64,000 nucleotides of DNA from positions 124,001 to 188,000 of the forward strand of contig JAGRPP010000017.1 in assembly GCA_019449415.1 (NCBI GenBank). The letters are read 5' to 3'. The stretch comes from Geothrix sp. (GTDB lineage Bacteria > Acidobacteriota > Holophagae > Holophagales > Holophagaceae). Of the stretch, positions 8,932 to 17,888 are shown one piece after another; the stretch's first letter is position 1, and every line of letters begins with the position of its first letter. The notes under the pieces were generated by a model. The model did no database searches and was not told the origin of the DNA. It saw only the letters and a list, made by a program, of their open reading frames with translations. The position numbers and the translations under genes are program-made.

Positions 8932-9996
8932 ATGAGGAGGAGGTTCCTGGCCGTCCTGGGGGCGCTGAGCCTTGGCGCTCAGGCCCCGGCACCACCCCCG
9001 GGCAGCCTGCACGACGCCCTGCACGATGTCCGGGAGACCCATCTCCGGGGGGTGAAGAAGCTCACGGACACCGGCTCCAACGCCGAGGCCTACTGGTCGA
9101 ACGACGGCCGGAAGATCATCTTCCAGAGCACGCGGGACGGCCATCCCTGCGATCAGCTCTACACCATGAATGCCGACGGTTCCGACCAGAAGCGGGTCAG
9201 CTCGGGTAAGGGCCGGGTCACCTGTGGTTGGTTCCTGCCCGGGGATCGGAAGATCATCTATGCCAGTACCCACGGGGCCGGCCCGGAGTGCCCCGAGGGG
9301 CCGCCCTTCACGCCCGGCAAGTACCAGTGGCCCGTGTTCCAGGGCTATGACCTCTACATCGCCGGCGCCGACGGTCGCGATGCGAAGCCGTTCCTGCCCG
9401 CTCCCGGCTACGACGCCGAGGCCACCGCGGCGCCCAACGGCAAGTGGATCGTCTTCACGAGCGAGCGCGGCGGTGATGTGGATCTCTGGCGGGTGGACCT
9501 CGACGGGAAGCACCTCGTGCGCCTGACCGATGGTGTGGGCTACGACGGTGGCGGCGTGTTCAGCCCGGATTCCAAGCTCATCGCCTGGCGCACCAACTAC
9601 CCGAAGGGCGAAGCCGCCACGGCGAAGTACCAGGAGCTGCTCAAGCGCCACCTCGTCGAGCCCATGGAGATGGACATCTGGGTGATGAACGCCGACGGCA
9701 GCGCCAAGCGGCAGGTCACGAAACTCCCGGGGGCGGCCTTCGCGCCCATCTTCACGCCGGATGGCAAGGGCCTCGTCTTCGCCACCAACCACCATGACAA
9801 CCAGGGCAGGGGGCGGGGGTTCGACCTCTTCCGCATCAACCTGGATGGGGCAGGTCTGGAGCGCCTCACCTGGACCGGCGTGTTCAACTCCTTCCCCCAC
9901 TTCAGCCCCGACGGGAAGAAGCTGCTCTGGGTGAGCGGTCGGGCCCCGCGGGGCCCGCGCCAGTTCGATGTGTGCGTGGCGGAGTGGCTCCCGTGA
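8932..9996 (+). CDS. Secreted TolB/PD40-type beta-propeller protein
   Basis: A 354-aa protein with an N-terminal signal peptide (MRRRFLAVLGALSLGAQA). It has repeated PD40/WD40-like blades such as YWSNDGRKIIFQS, FSPDSKLIAWRT, FTPDGKGLVFAT and FSPDGKKLLWVS. These resemble TolB's propeller but lack the TolB N-terminal domain. It is probably periplasmic or exported and binds protein or carbohydrate; no enzyme residue can be assigned. ATG 8932 has AAGGGGG just upstream. Its stop overlaps the GTG of the next gene. It is divergent from the CoA-transferase gene across 84 bases. Confidence 0.85.
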   Translation: MRRRFLAVLGALSLGAQAPAPPPGSLHDALHDVRETHLRGVKKLTDTGSNAEAYWSNDGRKIIFQSTRDGHPCDQLYTMNADGSDQKRVSSGKGRVTCGWFLPGDRKIIYASTHGAGPECPEGPPFTPGKYQWPVFQGYDLYIAGADGRDAKPFLPAPGYDAEATAAPNGKWIVFTSERGGDVDLWRVDLDGKHLVRLTDGVGYDGGGVFSPDSKLIAWRTNYPKGEAATAKYQELLKRHLVEPMEMDIWVMNADGSAKRQVTKLPGAAFAPIFTPDGKGLVFATNHHDNQGRGRGFDLFRINLDGAGLERLTWTGVFNSFPHFSPDGKKLLWVSGRAPRGPRQFDVCVAEWLP

Positions 9997-10550
9997 GCGC
10001 AAAACCAGCGATCTTTCTCGACCGGGACGGCACCCTCAATGAGGAGGTCGATTACCTGTCCGACCCCGAGCAGCTGGTGATGATTCCTGGGGCCGCGGCC
10101 GCCGTGGCCCGGCTCAATGCCCGGGGGATCCCCGTCGTGGTGGTGACCAACCAGAGCGGCATCGGCCGCGGCAAGTACGGGTGGGACGACTTCGCCGCGG
10201 TCATGAGCCGGATGGGCGCGCTGCTGGCCCTGGAGAACGGCCGCATCGACGCGGTCTATGCCTCGCCCCACCACGAGCGGGGGCAGGGGGCCTACGCTGT
10301 GGCGGACCATCCGGAGCGCAAACCCAACCCGGGAATGCTGGTGAGGGCCGCGGAGGAACTGGGCCTCGATCTGGCGCGCTCCTGGATGGTGGGCGACAAG
10401 GACATTGATCTGGAGGCGGGCCGCCGGGCCGGTTGCCGCGTGGCGCTCGTCCGGACGGGCTATGGCGCCCAGGTGGACGGTTCCGCGGCAGACCTGGTGG
10501 CGCCGGACCTTGGCGGAGCCGTGGACCGCATTCTGGCCGAGTGGCCATGA
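9993..10550 (+). CDS. gmhB: HAD-family D-glycero-D-manno-heptose 1,7-bisphosphate 7-phosphatase-like protein
   Basis: A 185-aa HAD phosphatase of the GmhB/HisB-N type, which removes the 7-phosphate in making the LPS heptose donor. Motif I is FLDRDGTLNEEVDYL with nucleophile Asp10 and Asp12; motif II is VVTNQSGIGRG; motif IV is GDKDIDLEAG. In characterised GmhB a zinc loop carries CPHH...CxCRKP. Here it reads SPHH...ADHPERKP, so the Cys ligands are gone while RKPNPGML remains. Substrate is therefore inferred. GTG 9993 is chosen because it overlaps the upstream TGA and has GGAG upstream. The 3' end overlaps sfsA (ATGA). Confidence 0.85.
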   Translation: MSAKPAIFLDRDGTLNEEVDYLSDPEQLVMIPGAAAAVARLNARGIPVVVVTNQSGIGRGKYGWDDFAAVMSRMGALLALENGRIDAVYASPHHERGQGAYAVADHPERKPNPGMLVRAAEELGLDLARSWMVGDKDIDLEAGRRAGCRVALVRTGYGAQVDGSAADLVAPDLGGAVDRILAEWP

Positions 10551-11287
10551 TCCTGGTCGAAAAGACTGGCCTGGTTCCCGGCACGCTGATCCAGCGGTAC
10601 AAGCGCTTCCTGGCGGATGTTCGGCTGGAGGATGGCCGTGTCGTCACCGCTCACACCACCAATACGGGTTCTATGAAGACCTGCTGGGAGCCCGGCGATC
10701 GGGTGTTGCTGGAGCCCGCCGCCAACCCAGACCGCAAGCTGAAGTTCACCTGGCTGACGGTGGAACGCCCCGGGGGCTGGGTGGGAGTGGAGACGGGCAT
10801 GCCCAACCGCGTGGTGGCCGCAGCCGCCCGGAAGGATCTCCTGCCTGGTCTGTCCGGTCTGCACGGCGTCCGCACCGAGGTGAAATACGGGGCCGAGAAC
10901 AGCCGTATCGATGTGCTGGCCCTGGACGGCGAGGGTCGCCAGGTGTTCATCGAAGTGAAGAACACCACGCTGAAGGAGGGCGACTGGGCCCTGTTCCCGG
11001 ATGCGGTGACGGAGCGCGGAACCAAACACCTGCGGGAGCTCCAGGTCATGGTGCGCGAAGGTCACCGGGCCGCCATCGCCCTGTTCGTGCACCGGACGGA
11101 TGTGGATCGCTTCGACGCGGCGCGGGAGATCGATCCGGTCTATGCGACGGAGTTGGACCGGGCGGCGGAAGCCGGCGTGATGATCCTTCCGCTGGCTGTG
11201 CGTCTCGTCACAAGGCGGGAAGCGGATGGTCTCTGGAGCCTTGGGTGGGAAGTGCCGGGCCTTCTGCCCTGGGTTCGGCGTGGCTAG
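10547..11287 (+). CDS. sfsA: SfsA family DNA/RNA nuclease-like protein
   Basis: A 246-aa SfsA. The E. coli name means sugar fermentation stimulation; the family carries an N-terminal OB-like part and a C-terminal PD-(D/E)XK-like nuclease core. Visible are the family start (residues 1-30), TNTGSMKTC near 38-46, and a core of RIDVLALDGEG followed by VFIEVKNTTLKEG, which supplies the D...E-x-K residues. The DAVTERGTKHLREL segment near 150 is also typical. ATG 10547 overlaps the gmhB stop by 4 bases. gcvT follows after 29 bases with its own ribosome site. Confidence 0.92.
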   Translation: MILVEKTGLVPGTLIQRYKRFLADVRLEDGRVVTAHTTNTGSMKTCWEPGDRVLLEPAANPDRKLKFTWLTVERPGGWVGVETGMPNRVVAAAARKDLLPGLSGLHGVRTEVKYGAENSRIDVLALDGEGRQVFIEVKNTTLKEGDWALFPDAVTERGTKHLRELQVMVREGHRAAIALFVHRTDVDRFDAAREIDPVYATELDRAAEAGVMILPLAVRLVTRREADGLWSLGWEVPGLLPWVRRG

Positions 11288-11316
11288 ACTGGGGTTTTCC
11301 TCCTCAGGAGTCCCGT

Positions 11317-12432
11317 ATGTCCGTCCCTGTGTCTGAGCTCATGAAGACCCCCCTGAACGCCGCGCATCGGGCCCTGAACGCCAAGATGGTGGATTTCGGC
11401 GGCTGGGACATGCCGGTGCAGTACCCCGCTGGGATCCTCGCCGAACATGAGGCCGTGCGGACCAAGGCAGGTCTCTTCGATGTGAGCCACATGGGCGAGA
11501 TCCGCGTGAAGGGCCCCGGCGCCCTGGCGCTGGTCGAGCATCTGACGCCCAATGCCGTGTCGAAGCTGGTCATCGGCCAGGTCCACTACACCGCCTTCCT
11601 CTACGAGAACGGCACCTTCGTGGACGACCTCCTGGTCTATCGCGAGGGTGAGCAGGAGTTCCTGCTGGTGGTGAACGCCGGCAACTCGGACAAGGACTTC
11701 GCCTGGGTGCAGAAGCACGCCGGCGGCTACGACTGCACGGTGGTGAACGAAAGCCCCGTCACGGGCCAGATCGCCCTCCAGGGCCCGCTGTCCCTGAGCA
11801 TCCTTCAGCCCCTCACCAAGACCCCGCTCGATCCCATCGGCTACTACTTCTTCACCCACGGCGAAGTGGCCGGGGTCAAGTGCCTCATCAGCCGGACAGG
11901 CTACACGGGCGAGGATGGCTTCGAACTCTACTGCGCCGCGGGCGACACCGAGCGCCTCTGGAACGCCGTGATGGCCGCCGGAACGCCTCAGGGCCTGCTG
12001 CCCGCGGGTCTGGGCTGCCGCAACACCCTGCGGCTCGAGTGCAAGATGGCCCTCTACGGCCACGAGATCGACGACAGCATCCACGCGCTGGAAGCCGGAC
12101 TGGGCTGGATCGTGAAGCTCGACAAGGGCGACTTCATCGGCCGCGACGCCCTGCTGGCCGCCAAGGCTGCGCCCGCGCCCCGGAAGCTTGTGGGCTTCAA
12201 GACTCTGGAGAAGCGCGACATCGCCCGCGACCACATGCCCGTGGTGCAGGGCGGGAAGCAGATCGGCTTCGTCACCAGCGCCGCGCCTTCGCCCACCTGC
12301 GGCATCAACCTTGGCCTGGCCTATGTCCCCACGGACCTGGCCAAGACCGGCAACCGCATCGAGATCGAGATCCGTGGCCGCGCCGTGCCTGCCGAGATCA
12401 TCCCCACGCCGTTCTACAAGCGGACGAAGTAA
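11317..12432 (+). CDS. gcvT: Glycine cleavage system T protein (aminomethyltransferase)
   Basis: A 371-aa tetrahydrofolate-dependent aminomethyltransferase. It takes the aminomethyl group from lipoyl-GcvH and forms methylene-THF and ammonia. Diagnostic stretches are FGGWDMPVQYP near the N-terminus, LFDVSHMGEI with the DVSH motif, SRTGYTGEDGFELY, and GLGCRNTLRLECKMALYG. ATG 11317 follows CAGGAG at 11305-11310. gcvH follows 41 bases later. No glycine riboswitch fits in the 29-base gap upstream, and no gcvP lies nearby, so the decarboxylase must be encoded elsewhere. The folate link to the formate-THF ligase at 38 kb is functional, not positional. Confidence 0.97.
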   Translation: MSVPVSELMKTPLNAAHRALNAKMVDFGGWDMPVQYPAGILAEHEAVRTKAGLFDVSHMGEIRVKGPGALALVEHLTPNAVSKLVIGQVHYTAFLYENGTFVDDLLVYREGEQEFLLVVNAGNSDKDFAWVQKHAGGYDCTVVNESPVTGQIALQGPLSLSILQPLTKTPLDPIGYYFFTHGEVAGVKCLISRTGYTGEDGFELYCAAGDTERLWNAVMAAGTPQGLLPAGLGCRNTLRLECKMALYGHEIDDSIHALEAGLGWIVKLDKGDFIGRDALLAAKAAPAPRKLVGFKTLEKRDIARDHMPVVQGGKQIGFVTSAAPSPTCGINLGLAYVPTDLAKTGNRIEIEIRGRAVPAEIIPTPFYKRTK

Positions 12433-12473
12433 CCTCGTTTCCACCCGCACATCTCACACTCCATGGAGGATCC

Positions 12474-12860
12474 ATGTTTCCTGCCGACCTGAAGTACACC
12501 AAGGACCATGAATGGCTGAAGCCCGCGGGCGACGGCACCGCGCTGGTGGGCATCACCCAGTACGCGCAGGATGCGCTCGGCGATGTGGTCTTTGTGGACC
12601 TGCCGGAGGCCGGCGCCACCTTTGCCCAGGGCGAGGAATTCGGAACGGTGGAATCGGTGAAGACGGTGTCTGAACTGAACATGCCCTCCGCCGGCGAGGT
12701 GCTCGATGTGAACGCCTCCCTGGCTGATCATCCGGAAGCCGTGAACGAGGATCCCTACGGCAAGGGCTGGATGGTCAAGATCAAGCTGACGGGCGGGCTG
12801 GCGGGTGATCTGCTGGACGCGGCCGCCTATGAAGCCCTGGTGAGCGCCGAGAGCCACTAG
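12474..12860 (+). CDS. gcvH: Glycine cleavage system H protein (lipoyl carrier)
   Basis: A 128-aa lipoyl-carrier protein that shuttles the aminomethyl group between the P, T and L proteins. The lipoylation site is Lys63 in ESVKTVSEL, and the start DLKYTKDHEWL and the NEDPYGKGWM segment are typical. ATG 12474 is preceded by GGAGGA. The gene lies directly after gcvT and 4 bases before the transglycosylase gene, which is probably on the same transcript. The lipoate attachment enzyme is not in the window (the ligase at 22.6 kb is for biotin). Confidence 0.97.
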   Translation: MFPADLKYTKDHEWLKPAGDGTALVGITQYAQDALGDVVFVDLPEAGATFAQGEEFGTVESVKTVSELNMPSAGEVLDVNASLADHPEAVNEDPYGKGWMVKIKLTGGLAGDLLDAAAYEALVSAESH

Positions 12861-12864
12861 ACCC

Positions 12865-14874
12865 ATGGCGCTGCCGCTTCTGACCGCCCTCCTCTGGGGG
12901 ACGATGCCGGTGCAGCTGCCGGCGTCGTCCCCCCAGGCGCATGTGGCGGTCGCCCCTCCCCGGGCGCCCGAATCCGACCCGGCCCGCATCGCGCGGCTCC
13001 GGAGCCTCGTGGAGGCGGCGGAGCAGGCCCTGGAGGCCGAAGACGAAACGGCGGCGGCCGCTCGTGCCGACGAGGCGGATGTCCTCACGGCGGACTGGCC
13101 TGCGGAACTGCTGCGGATCGCCGAGGTGCAGAGCCTGCTGCAGCGGCTGAAGGAGGTCCAGGACCAGCTCGCCGAGGAGGAGGCTCCGGAGACCGAGCCC
13201 GGCCTCAAGACCACCGGCGAGGTGGTGTCCATCACCGGCGAGGAGCTGCGGGCGGAGCTGGAGCGGGTCCGGGCGGCAGAGCAGGGCGCCACCTATGATT
13301 TCCCCATCGACCTGAACGACAAGGTGCTCACCTGGGTGAGCCTCTTCACCACCACCAAGCGCGGCTTCATGGAGAACGCCCTGGGCCGCGCCTCGATGTA
13401 CATGCCAATGATCCGGCAGGTCTTCGCGGAGGAAGGGGTGCCGCAGGATCTGGCCTACCTGGCCGTGATCGAATCGGGCTTCCGCAACGAGGCCAAGAGT
13501 CATGCCAAAGCCGTGGGCATGTGGCAGTTCATCCGTTCCACGGGCCGCATCTACGGCCTCACGGGCAACGCTTGGATCGAGGAGCGGCGCGATCCGGTGA
13601 AGGCCACCCGCGCGGCAGCCCGCTACCTCAAGCGGCTCTACGAGATCTCCGGCGACTGGTACCTGGCTTCCTCCGGCTACAACGCCGGTCCCCTGACGCT
13701 GGAGCGTGCCATCCAGAACATCGGGACCCGGAACTTCTGGGATCTGGCCCGCTCCCGCTGGCTGCGCACCGAGACCAAGAATTATGTGCCCGAGCTGTGC
13801 GCCGCGATCCTGGTCGGGCGCAACCCCGAGCGCTACGGCCTGCGCATCCTGCCGCTCCCCCCGTACGCCTACGAGACCGTGGCCGTGCCCAGCATGACCA
13901 GCCTCACGGTGCTCGCCCGCTGCGCCGGTACGGATTCCAACACTTTGAAGGCCCTGAATCCGGAACTGCTGCGGGGTTCCACACCGCCGGGCGCCTACAC
14001 GCTGCGCGTACCCCCGGGCAAGGCCGGCGAGTGCTTGCGTCAGCTCGCCCGCATGCCGGCCGGCAAGCGGCTGGACTTCCAGCACTACACCGTCCGGAAG
14101 GGCGACACGCTGGCCAAGGTGGCCCGGCGTTTCCGGCTGACGCCGGACGACCTCCTGGATGCCAACGACCTGACGGCGAAGCAGTTCAAGCCGGGCAAGC
14201 GCCTGCTGGTGCCGCCTCCACCCACCCTTGCGCTGGATGATCGGGACCTGGCCCCGAAGGTCGAACGCGTGAAGCTGCTCGGAGACCGGCCCCTGGAGCC
14301 GCTCCCCGTGCTGATGCCCGTCCCGACGGCTGCGGAAACGGCCGCCCCCGCCGGGGCCGAACCCGCGTCCGCACTGGAGAGGCCCGCGCCACCCGTGCCG
14401 GCGGCCCCACCCGGGCTGGCGCCTGCCGCGGTGGCACCGCCCCCCGAAAGCTCTGTCCGCCCCGCGGAAGCCCCCACCGAACCCCCCGCAGGTGAGCCTG
14501 AGGCCACCCCCGGAGCCATGTACCGCGCCCGGCCCGGCGACACCCTGGCCAAGATCTCCCGGGCCCGCCGGATTCCCCTGGGAATGCTCATGCGTCTGAA
14601 TCCCCAGGCCGTGAAGACCCTACACCCCGGCGATCCCGTGCGGTTGCCGGGCTCCGCGGCACCGGCCGCCCCTGCCCCAGCGCGGCCTTCGGCTCCGTCC
14701 CCTGCCTCGGGTTTGGCCTCGACCACCCCGCGCATCCATGTGGTCCAGAAGGGCGAGACCCTCGCTGCCATCGGCCGGAAGTACGGCCTGGATCCCAAGG
14801 ATCTCAAGGCCTGGAACCGGATGAAACGGGATCGGATCCAGGCCGGCCAGCGGCTCCGGTTGTCTCCCCGCTGA
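12865..14874 (+). CDS. mltD: Lytic murein transglycosylase MltD-like, SLT domain plus three LysM
   Basis: A 669-aa exported peptidoglycan-cleaving enzyme. A signal peptide (about 1-22) is followed by an alanine/glutamate-rich region. The SLT domain has catalytic Glu203 in VIESGFRNEAKSHA, the GMWQFIRSTGRIYGL motif and SSGYNAGP. Three LysM repeats then follow: YTVRKGDTLAKVARRF (about 409), YRARPGDTLAKISRAR (about 552) and HVVQKGETLAAIGRKYG (about 627). A Pro/Ala linker of about 100 residues separates the first and second. E. coli MltD has two LysM and a lipobox; no lipobox Cys is seen here, so it is probably soluble periplasmic. ATG 12865 lies 4 bases after gcvH. Confidence 0.93.
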   Translation: MALPLLTALLWGTMPVQLPASSPQAHVAVAPPRAPESDPARIARLRSLVEAAEQALEAEDETAAAARADEADVLTADWPAELLRIAEVQSLLQRLKEVQDQLAEEEAPETEPGLKTTGEVVSITGEELRAELERVRAAEQGATYDFPIDLNDKVLTWVSLFTTTKRGFMENALGRASMYMPMIRQVFAEEGVPQDLAYLAVIESGFRNEAKSHAKAVGMWQFIRSTGRIYGLTGNAWIEERRDPVKATRAAARYLKRLYEISGDWYLASSGYNAGPLTLERAIQNIGTRNFWDLARSRWLRTETKNYVPELCAAILVGRNPERYGLRILPLPPYAYETVAVPSMTSLTVLARCAGTDSNTLKALNPELLRGSTPPGAYTLRVPPGKAGECLRQLARMPAGKRLDFQHYTVRKGDTLAKVARRFRLTPDDLLDANDLTAKQFKPGKRLLVPPPPTLALDDRDLAPKVERVKLLGDRPLEPLPVLMPVPTAAETAAPAGAEPASALERPAPPVPAAPPGLAPAAVAPPPESSVRPAEAPTEPPAGEPEATPGAMYRARPGDTLAKISRARRIPLGMLMRLNPQAVKTLHPGDPVRLPGSAAPAAPAPARPSAPSPASGLASTTPRIHVVQKGETLAAIGRKYGLDPKDLKAWNRMKRDRIQAGQRLRLSPR

Positions 14875-14924
14875 TCTGTGCTTGCGGAAGCGCAAAAGGG
14901 GTGTGATACTAGGTTTTCCCGAAT

Positions 14925-15000
<76 letters not shown>

Positions 15001-15003
15001 AAC

Positions 15004-15029
15004 AGAAGGCCACCGCAAGGTGGCCTTCT
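15004..15029 (+). terminator. Hairpin between tRNA-Ala and the ABC-F gene
   Basis: AGAAGGCCACC and GGTGGCCTTCT form a perfect 11-bp stem around a GCAA tetraloop, three bases after the tRNA CCA end. Only two or three T follow, so it may be a weak terminator, an RNA-processing stop for the tRNA, or a leader structure of the ABC-F gene whose ATG is 23 bases on. Confidence 0.6.
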
Positions 15030-15052
15030 TGCTGAAAGCTGAAAGCCCCGTC

Positions 15053-17044
15053 ATGCTCGCTTCCCTCAACCATGTGGATCTTCGCTTCGGCCCTCAAGAG
15101 GTGCTGAAGGATGTCACCTGGGCCATCCAGGAGGGCGAGTGCTGGGGTGTCATCGGCCGCAATGGCGCAGGCAAGAGCACGGTCTTTAAGCTGCTGCTGG
15201 GCCAGCTGGAGGCGGACAGCGGCACCGTCGTACGCCCCACGAAGGAGCGTGGCATCCGCATGGGCCACTACGCCCAGGACCTGGTACCCGAGACGCACGG
15301 GAGCGTGCTGGAAGAGGCGCTGGCGGCCTTCGGCGATGTGGAGCGCCTGCAGCACGAGATGCGCGAGCTGGAACACCGCATGGGCGAGGCCGGTGCGGAT
15401 CTCGAACTGGTGATGGAGCGCTACCAGAAAGTTACGGAGACCTTCGAGCACCTGGATGGGTTCACCATTCGCGCCCGCGCGGAGAGCATCCTGCAGTCAC
15501 TGGGCTTCAGCGCCGCCGATTTCGAACGGCCCGTGGAGACGCTGTCGGGCGGCCAGAAGAGCCGCGTGATGCTGGCCAAGGCCATCCTCCAGGGCCAGGA
15601 TCTGCTGCTGCTGGACGAGCCCACCAACCACCTGGATCTGCCGAGCTTGCGCTGGCTGGAGGCCTTCATCCAGGATACGGATGCCACCGTGGCCGTCATC
15701 AGCCACGACCGCTATTTCCTGGACAAGATCGCCACCGAGATCCTGGAGCTGGAGATAGGCCGGTCACGGGTCTACGAGGGCAACTACTCCGAGTTCATGG
15801 AGAAGAAGGAACAGGAGCTGGAGCTGCTGGAGCGGCATTACGAACAGCAGCAGGCCTACATCAAGAACCAGGAAGAGTACATCCGCCGCAACATCGCCGG
15901 GCAAAACACGAAGCAGGCCCGGGGCCGCCGCACCCACCTCGCCAAGCTCGACCGCATCCAGAAACCCCTGCGCGACCGCCGCAAGGTGAAGTTCAGCTTC
16001 CCCGAGACTCAGCGCAGCGGCGATGTCGCGCTGGTGCTGGAGAACGCCAGTGTGGGCTGGGGTGGGCAGGCCCTCTATGCGCCTCTGGAGCAGCTGCAGA
16101 TCAAGCGGGGCCAGAAGGTCGGCATCGTGGGCCTCAACGGCACGGGCAAATCCACCCTGCTCAAGGCCATCTGCGAAGAGATCCCCTTCATCACCGGCCA
16201 GGCCCGTCTGGGCAGCCAGGTGAAGGTCGGCTACTTCGACCAGCATCATCGGAACCTGGACCCCCGCAACACGGTGTTCCAGCAGATCCACGCCGTGAAT
16301 CCCCAGGCGCTGAAACAGGATGTGCTGGGCTTCCTGGCGAAGTTCCAGTTCCGCGGCGACGAGGTGGACAAGCCCGTCACCGCGCTGTCCGGAGGCGAGC
16401 GGGCCCGCCTGAGCATCGCCACGCTCATCCGCCACGGCGTGAACCTGCTGCTGCTGGACGAGCCCACCAACCACATGGACATCCCCAGCATGGAGGCCAT
16501 GGAGGACACAATCCTGAGCTTCACCGGCGCGGCCATCGTGGTGACCCACGACCGCTACCTGCTGGGCCGGGTGGCGGATTCCCTGCTGCGCATCCACGAG
16601 GGCAAGGCCGAGTTCCGCGAAGGCGGCTACGAGGATCACCAGGCCTGGGTGGATCTGGACTTAAGCGCGGACGAGGGATCCGGAAGTCCGGAGCCCGAAT
16701 CCCCGAAGAGATCGGCAGCGCCGCAACCGAAGCAACCTGCGACCGGGAAGGCTCCGGGCCCCGCTGCCGGTCCCGCCCCGTCCAGCAAGTCCGCCGCCAT
16801 CGACAAGGACAAACAGCGGGCCATCAAGCGCTTCGAGAAGCAGGTGGCCGAAGCCGAGGCCAAGGTGGCCGACCTGGAGGCGAAGCTGGCCGAATTGCAG
16901 AAGGACATGGCCGCCATGGACCCTTCCGATTGGCAGGCCTTCAACGCCCGCCTGGATAGCCAGAAGGCGCTGGAGGCGGATCTGGCCTATGCCATGAGCG
17001 ACTGGGAGGCCGCGCAGACCGCCTTGGAGGAAGCCCAGCGGTAG
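15053..17044 (+). CDS. ABC-F family ATP-binding protein
   Basis: A 663-aa soluble protein with two ABC ATPase domains and no membrane segment, the mark of ABC-F translation factors (Uup, EttA, YheS) that act at the ribosomal E site. Domain 1 has the Walker A GRNGAGKST, signature LSGGQKSR and Walker B DLLLLDEPTNHLDLPS. Domain 2 has GLNGTGKST, LSGGERARL and LLLLDEPTNHMDIPS. Between them is a charged linker with an ARGRRTHL segment, the P-site tRNA interaction motif region. A Lys/Glu-rich C-terminal coiled coil follows a Pro/Ala tether, as in Uup. ATG 15053 is chosen; the frame extends back through the tRNA gene and is not coding there. The exact subfamily is not settled. Confidence 0.93.
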   Translation: MLASLNHVDLRFGPQEVLKDVTWAIQEGECWGVIGRNGAGKSTVFKLLLGQLEADSGTVVRPTKERGIRMGHYAQDLVPETHGSVLEEALAAFGDVERLQHEMRELEHRMGEAGADLELVMERYQKVTETFEHLDGFTIRARAESILQSLGFSAADFERPVETLSGGQKSRVMLAKAILQGQDLLLLDEPTNHLDLPSLRWLEAFIQDTDATVAVISHDRYFLDKIATEILELEIGRSRVYEGNYSEFMEKKEQELELLERHYEQQQAYIKNQEEYIRRNIAGQNTKQARGRRTHLAKLDRIQKPLRDRRKVKFSFPETQRSGDVALVLENASVGWGGQALYAPLEQLQIKRGQKVGIVGLNGTGKSTLLKAICEEIPFITGQARLGSQVKVGYFDQHHRNLDPRNTVFQQIHAVNPQALKQDVLGFLAKFQFRGDEVDKPVTALSGGERARLSIATLIRHGVNLLLLDEPTNHMDIPSMEAMEDTILSFTGAAIVVTHDRYLLGRVADSLLRIHEGKAEFREGGYEDHQAWVDLDLSADEGSGSPEPESPKRSAAPQPKQPATGKAPGPAAGPAPSSKSAAIDKDKQRAIKRFEKQVAEAEAKVADLEAKLAELQKDMAAMDPSDWQAFNARLDSQKALEADLAYAMSDWEAAQTALEEAQR

Positions 17045-17072
17045 GCCGGGTGGTTTGTGCTATCCAGGGGGC

Positions 17073-17849
17073 ATGCGCCTGCCCATCTATCAGATCGACG
17101 CTTTTGCCGACCGCGCTTTCGCGGGTAATCCGGCGGCCGTGGTGCTTCTGGACCAGTGGCTGCTTGATCCGGTCATGCAGGCCATCGCCGGTGAGAACAA
17201 CCTGGCGGAGACCGCCTTCCTGGTGCACGAGCCCGCAGGCTGGCACATCCGCTGGTTCACACCGGCCTGCGAAGTGGACCTCTGCGGTCATGCCACCTTG
17301 GCCTCGGCCTTCGTGCTGTTCGAGCGGGATCCCCTTCTGTCGCGGATTGCCTTCCAGTCCCGGAGCGGGTCGCTGGCGGTGGACCGCGAGGGCGAACGGT
17401 TGGTCCTGGACTTTCCCAGCCGTCCACCTGCGGCCATGGCACCCGTTCCGGGGCTGTCCGAGGCCCTGGGGGCCCCCGTGCGGGAGGTCTGGAAGGCCCG
17501 GGACCTGGTGGCCGTGCTGGACGATGAAACCACCGTGCGGAGCCTGAAGCCCGACCTGGCGGCCCTGACCAGGATGGATGACTTCGCCGTAGTGGTCACG
17601 GCCCCGGGAGAAGAGGCCGATTTCGTCTCGCGGTTCTTCGGCCCGCGGGTGGGGGTTCCGGAGGATCCCGTCACCGGGAGCGCCCACAGCACCCTCGTGC
17701 CCTTCTGGGCATCTCGTCTGGGGCGTACCAAGCTGCGGGCGCTGCAGGTCTCCCCTCGCGGCGGCGAGCTCCACTGCGAGCTGCGCGGGGACCGGGTCGC
17801 CATCGGCGGCCGCGCCGTGAAAGTGCTGGAGGGGACCTTCTTCCTCTGA
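17073..17849 (+). CDS. PhzF family isomerase-like protein
   Basis: A 258-aa PhzF-fold protein. PhzF itself isomerises a phenazine precursor, but most relatives have no known substrate. The N-terminal YQIDAFADRAFAGNPAAVV is diagnostic. Glu46 in NNLAETAF matches the catalytic glutamate, and FTPACEVDLCGHATLA and GVPEDPVTGSAHSTLVPFW are the other conserved blocks. ATG 17073 is preferred over one at 17055 because family similarity begins at MRLPIYQ. No phenazine genes are nearby, so it is probably a general metabolic enzyme. An SDR gene follows 39 bases later on the same strand. Confidence 0.92.
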   Translation: MRLPIYQIDAFADRAFAGNPAAVVLLDQWLLDPVMQAIAGENNLAETAFLVHEPAGWHIRWFTPACEVDLCGHATLASAFVLFERDPLLSRIAFQSRSGSLAVDREGERLVLDFPSRPPAAMAPVPGLSEALGAPVREVWKARDLVAVLDDETTVRSLKPDLAALTRMDDFAVVVTAPGEEADFVSRFFGPRVGVPEDPVTGSAHSTLVPFWASRLGRTKLRALQVSPRGGELHCELRGDRVAIGGRAVKVLEGTFFL

Positions 17850-17888
17850 GGCGCTGATAGGATGGGGCCACCCCCTCCGAGGCCTTCC

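Noticed and set aside
11288..11316. Glycine riboswitch before gcvT
   Set aside because: Only 29 bases separate sfsA and gcvT, too short for the aptamer, and no conserved elements are present.
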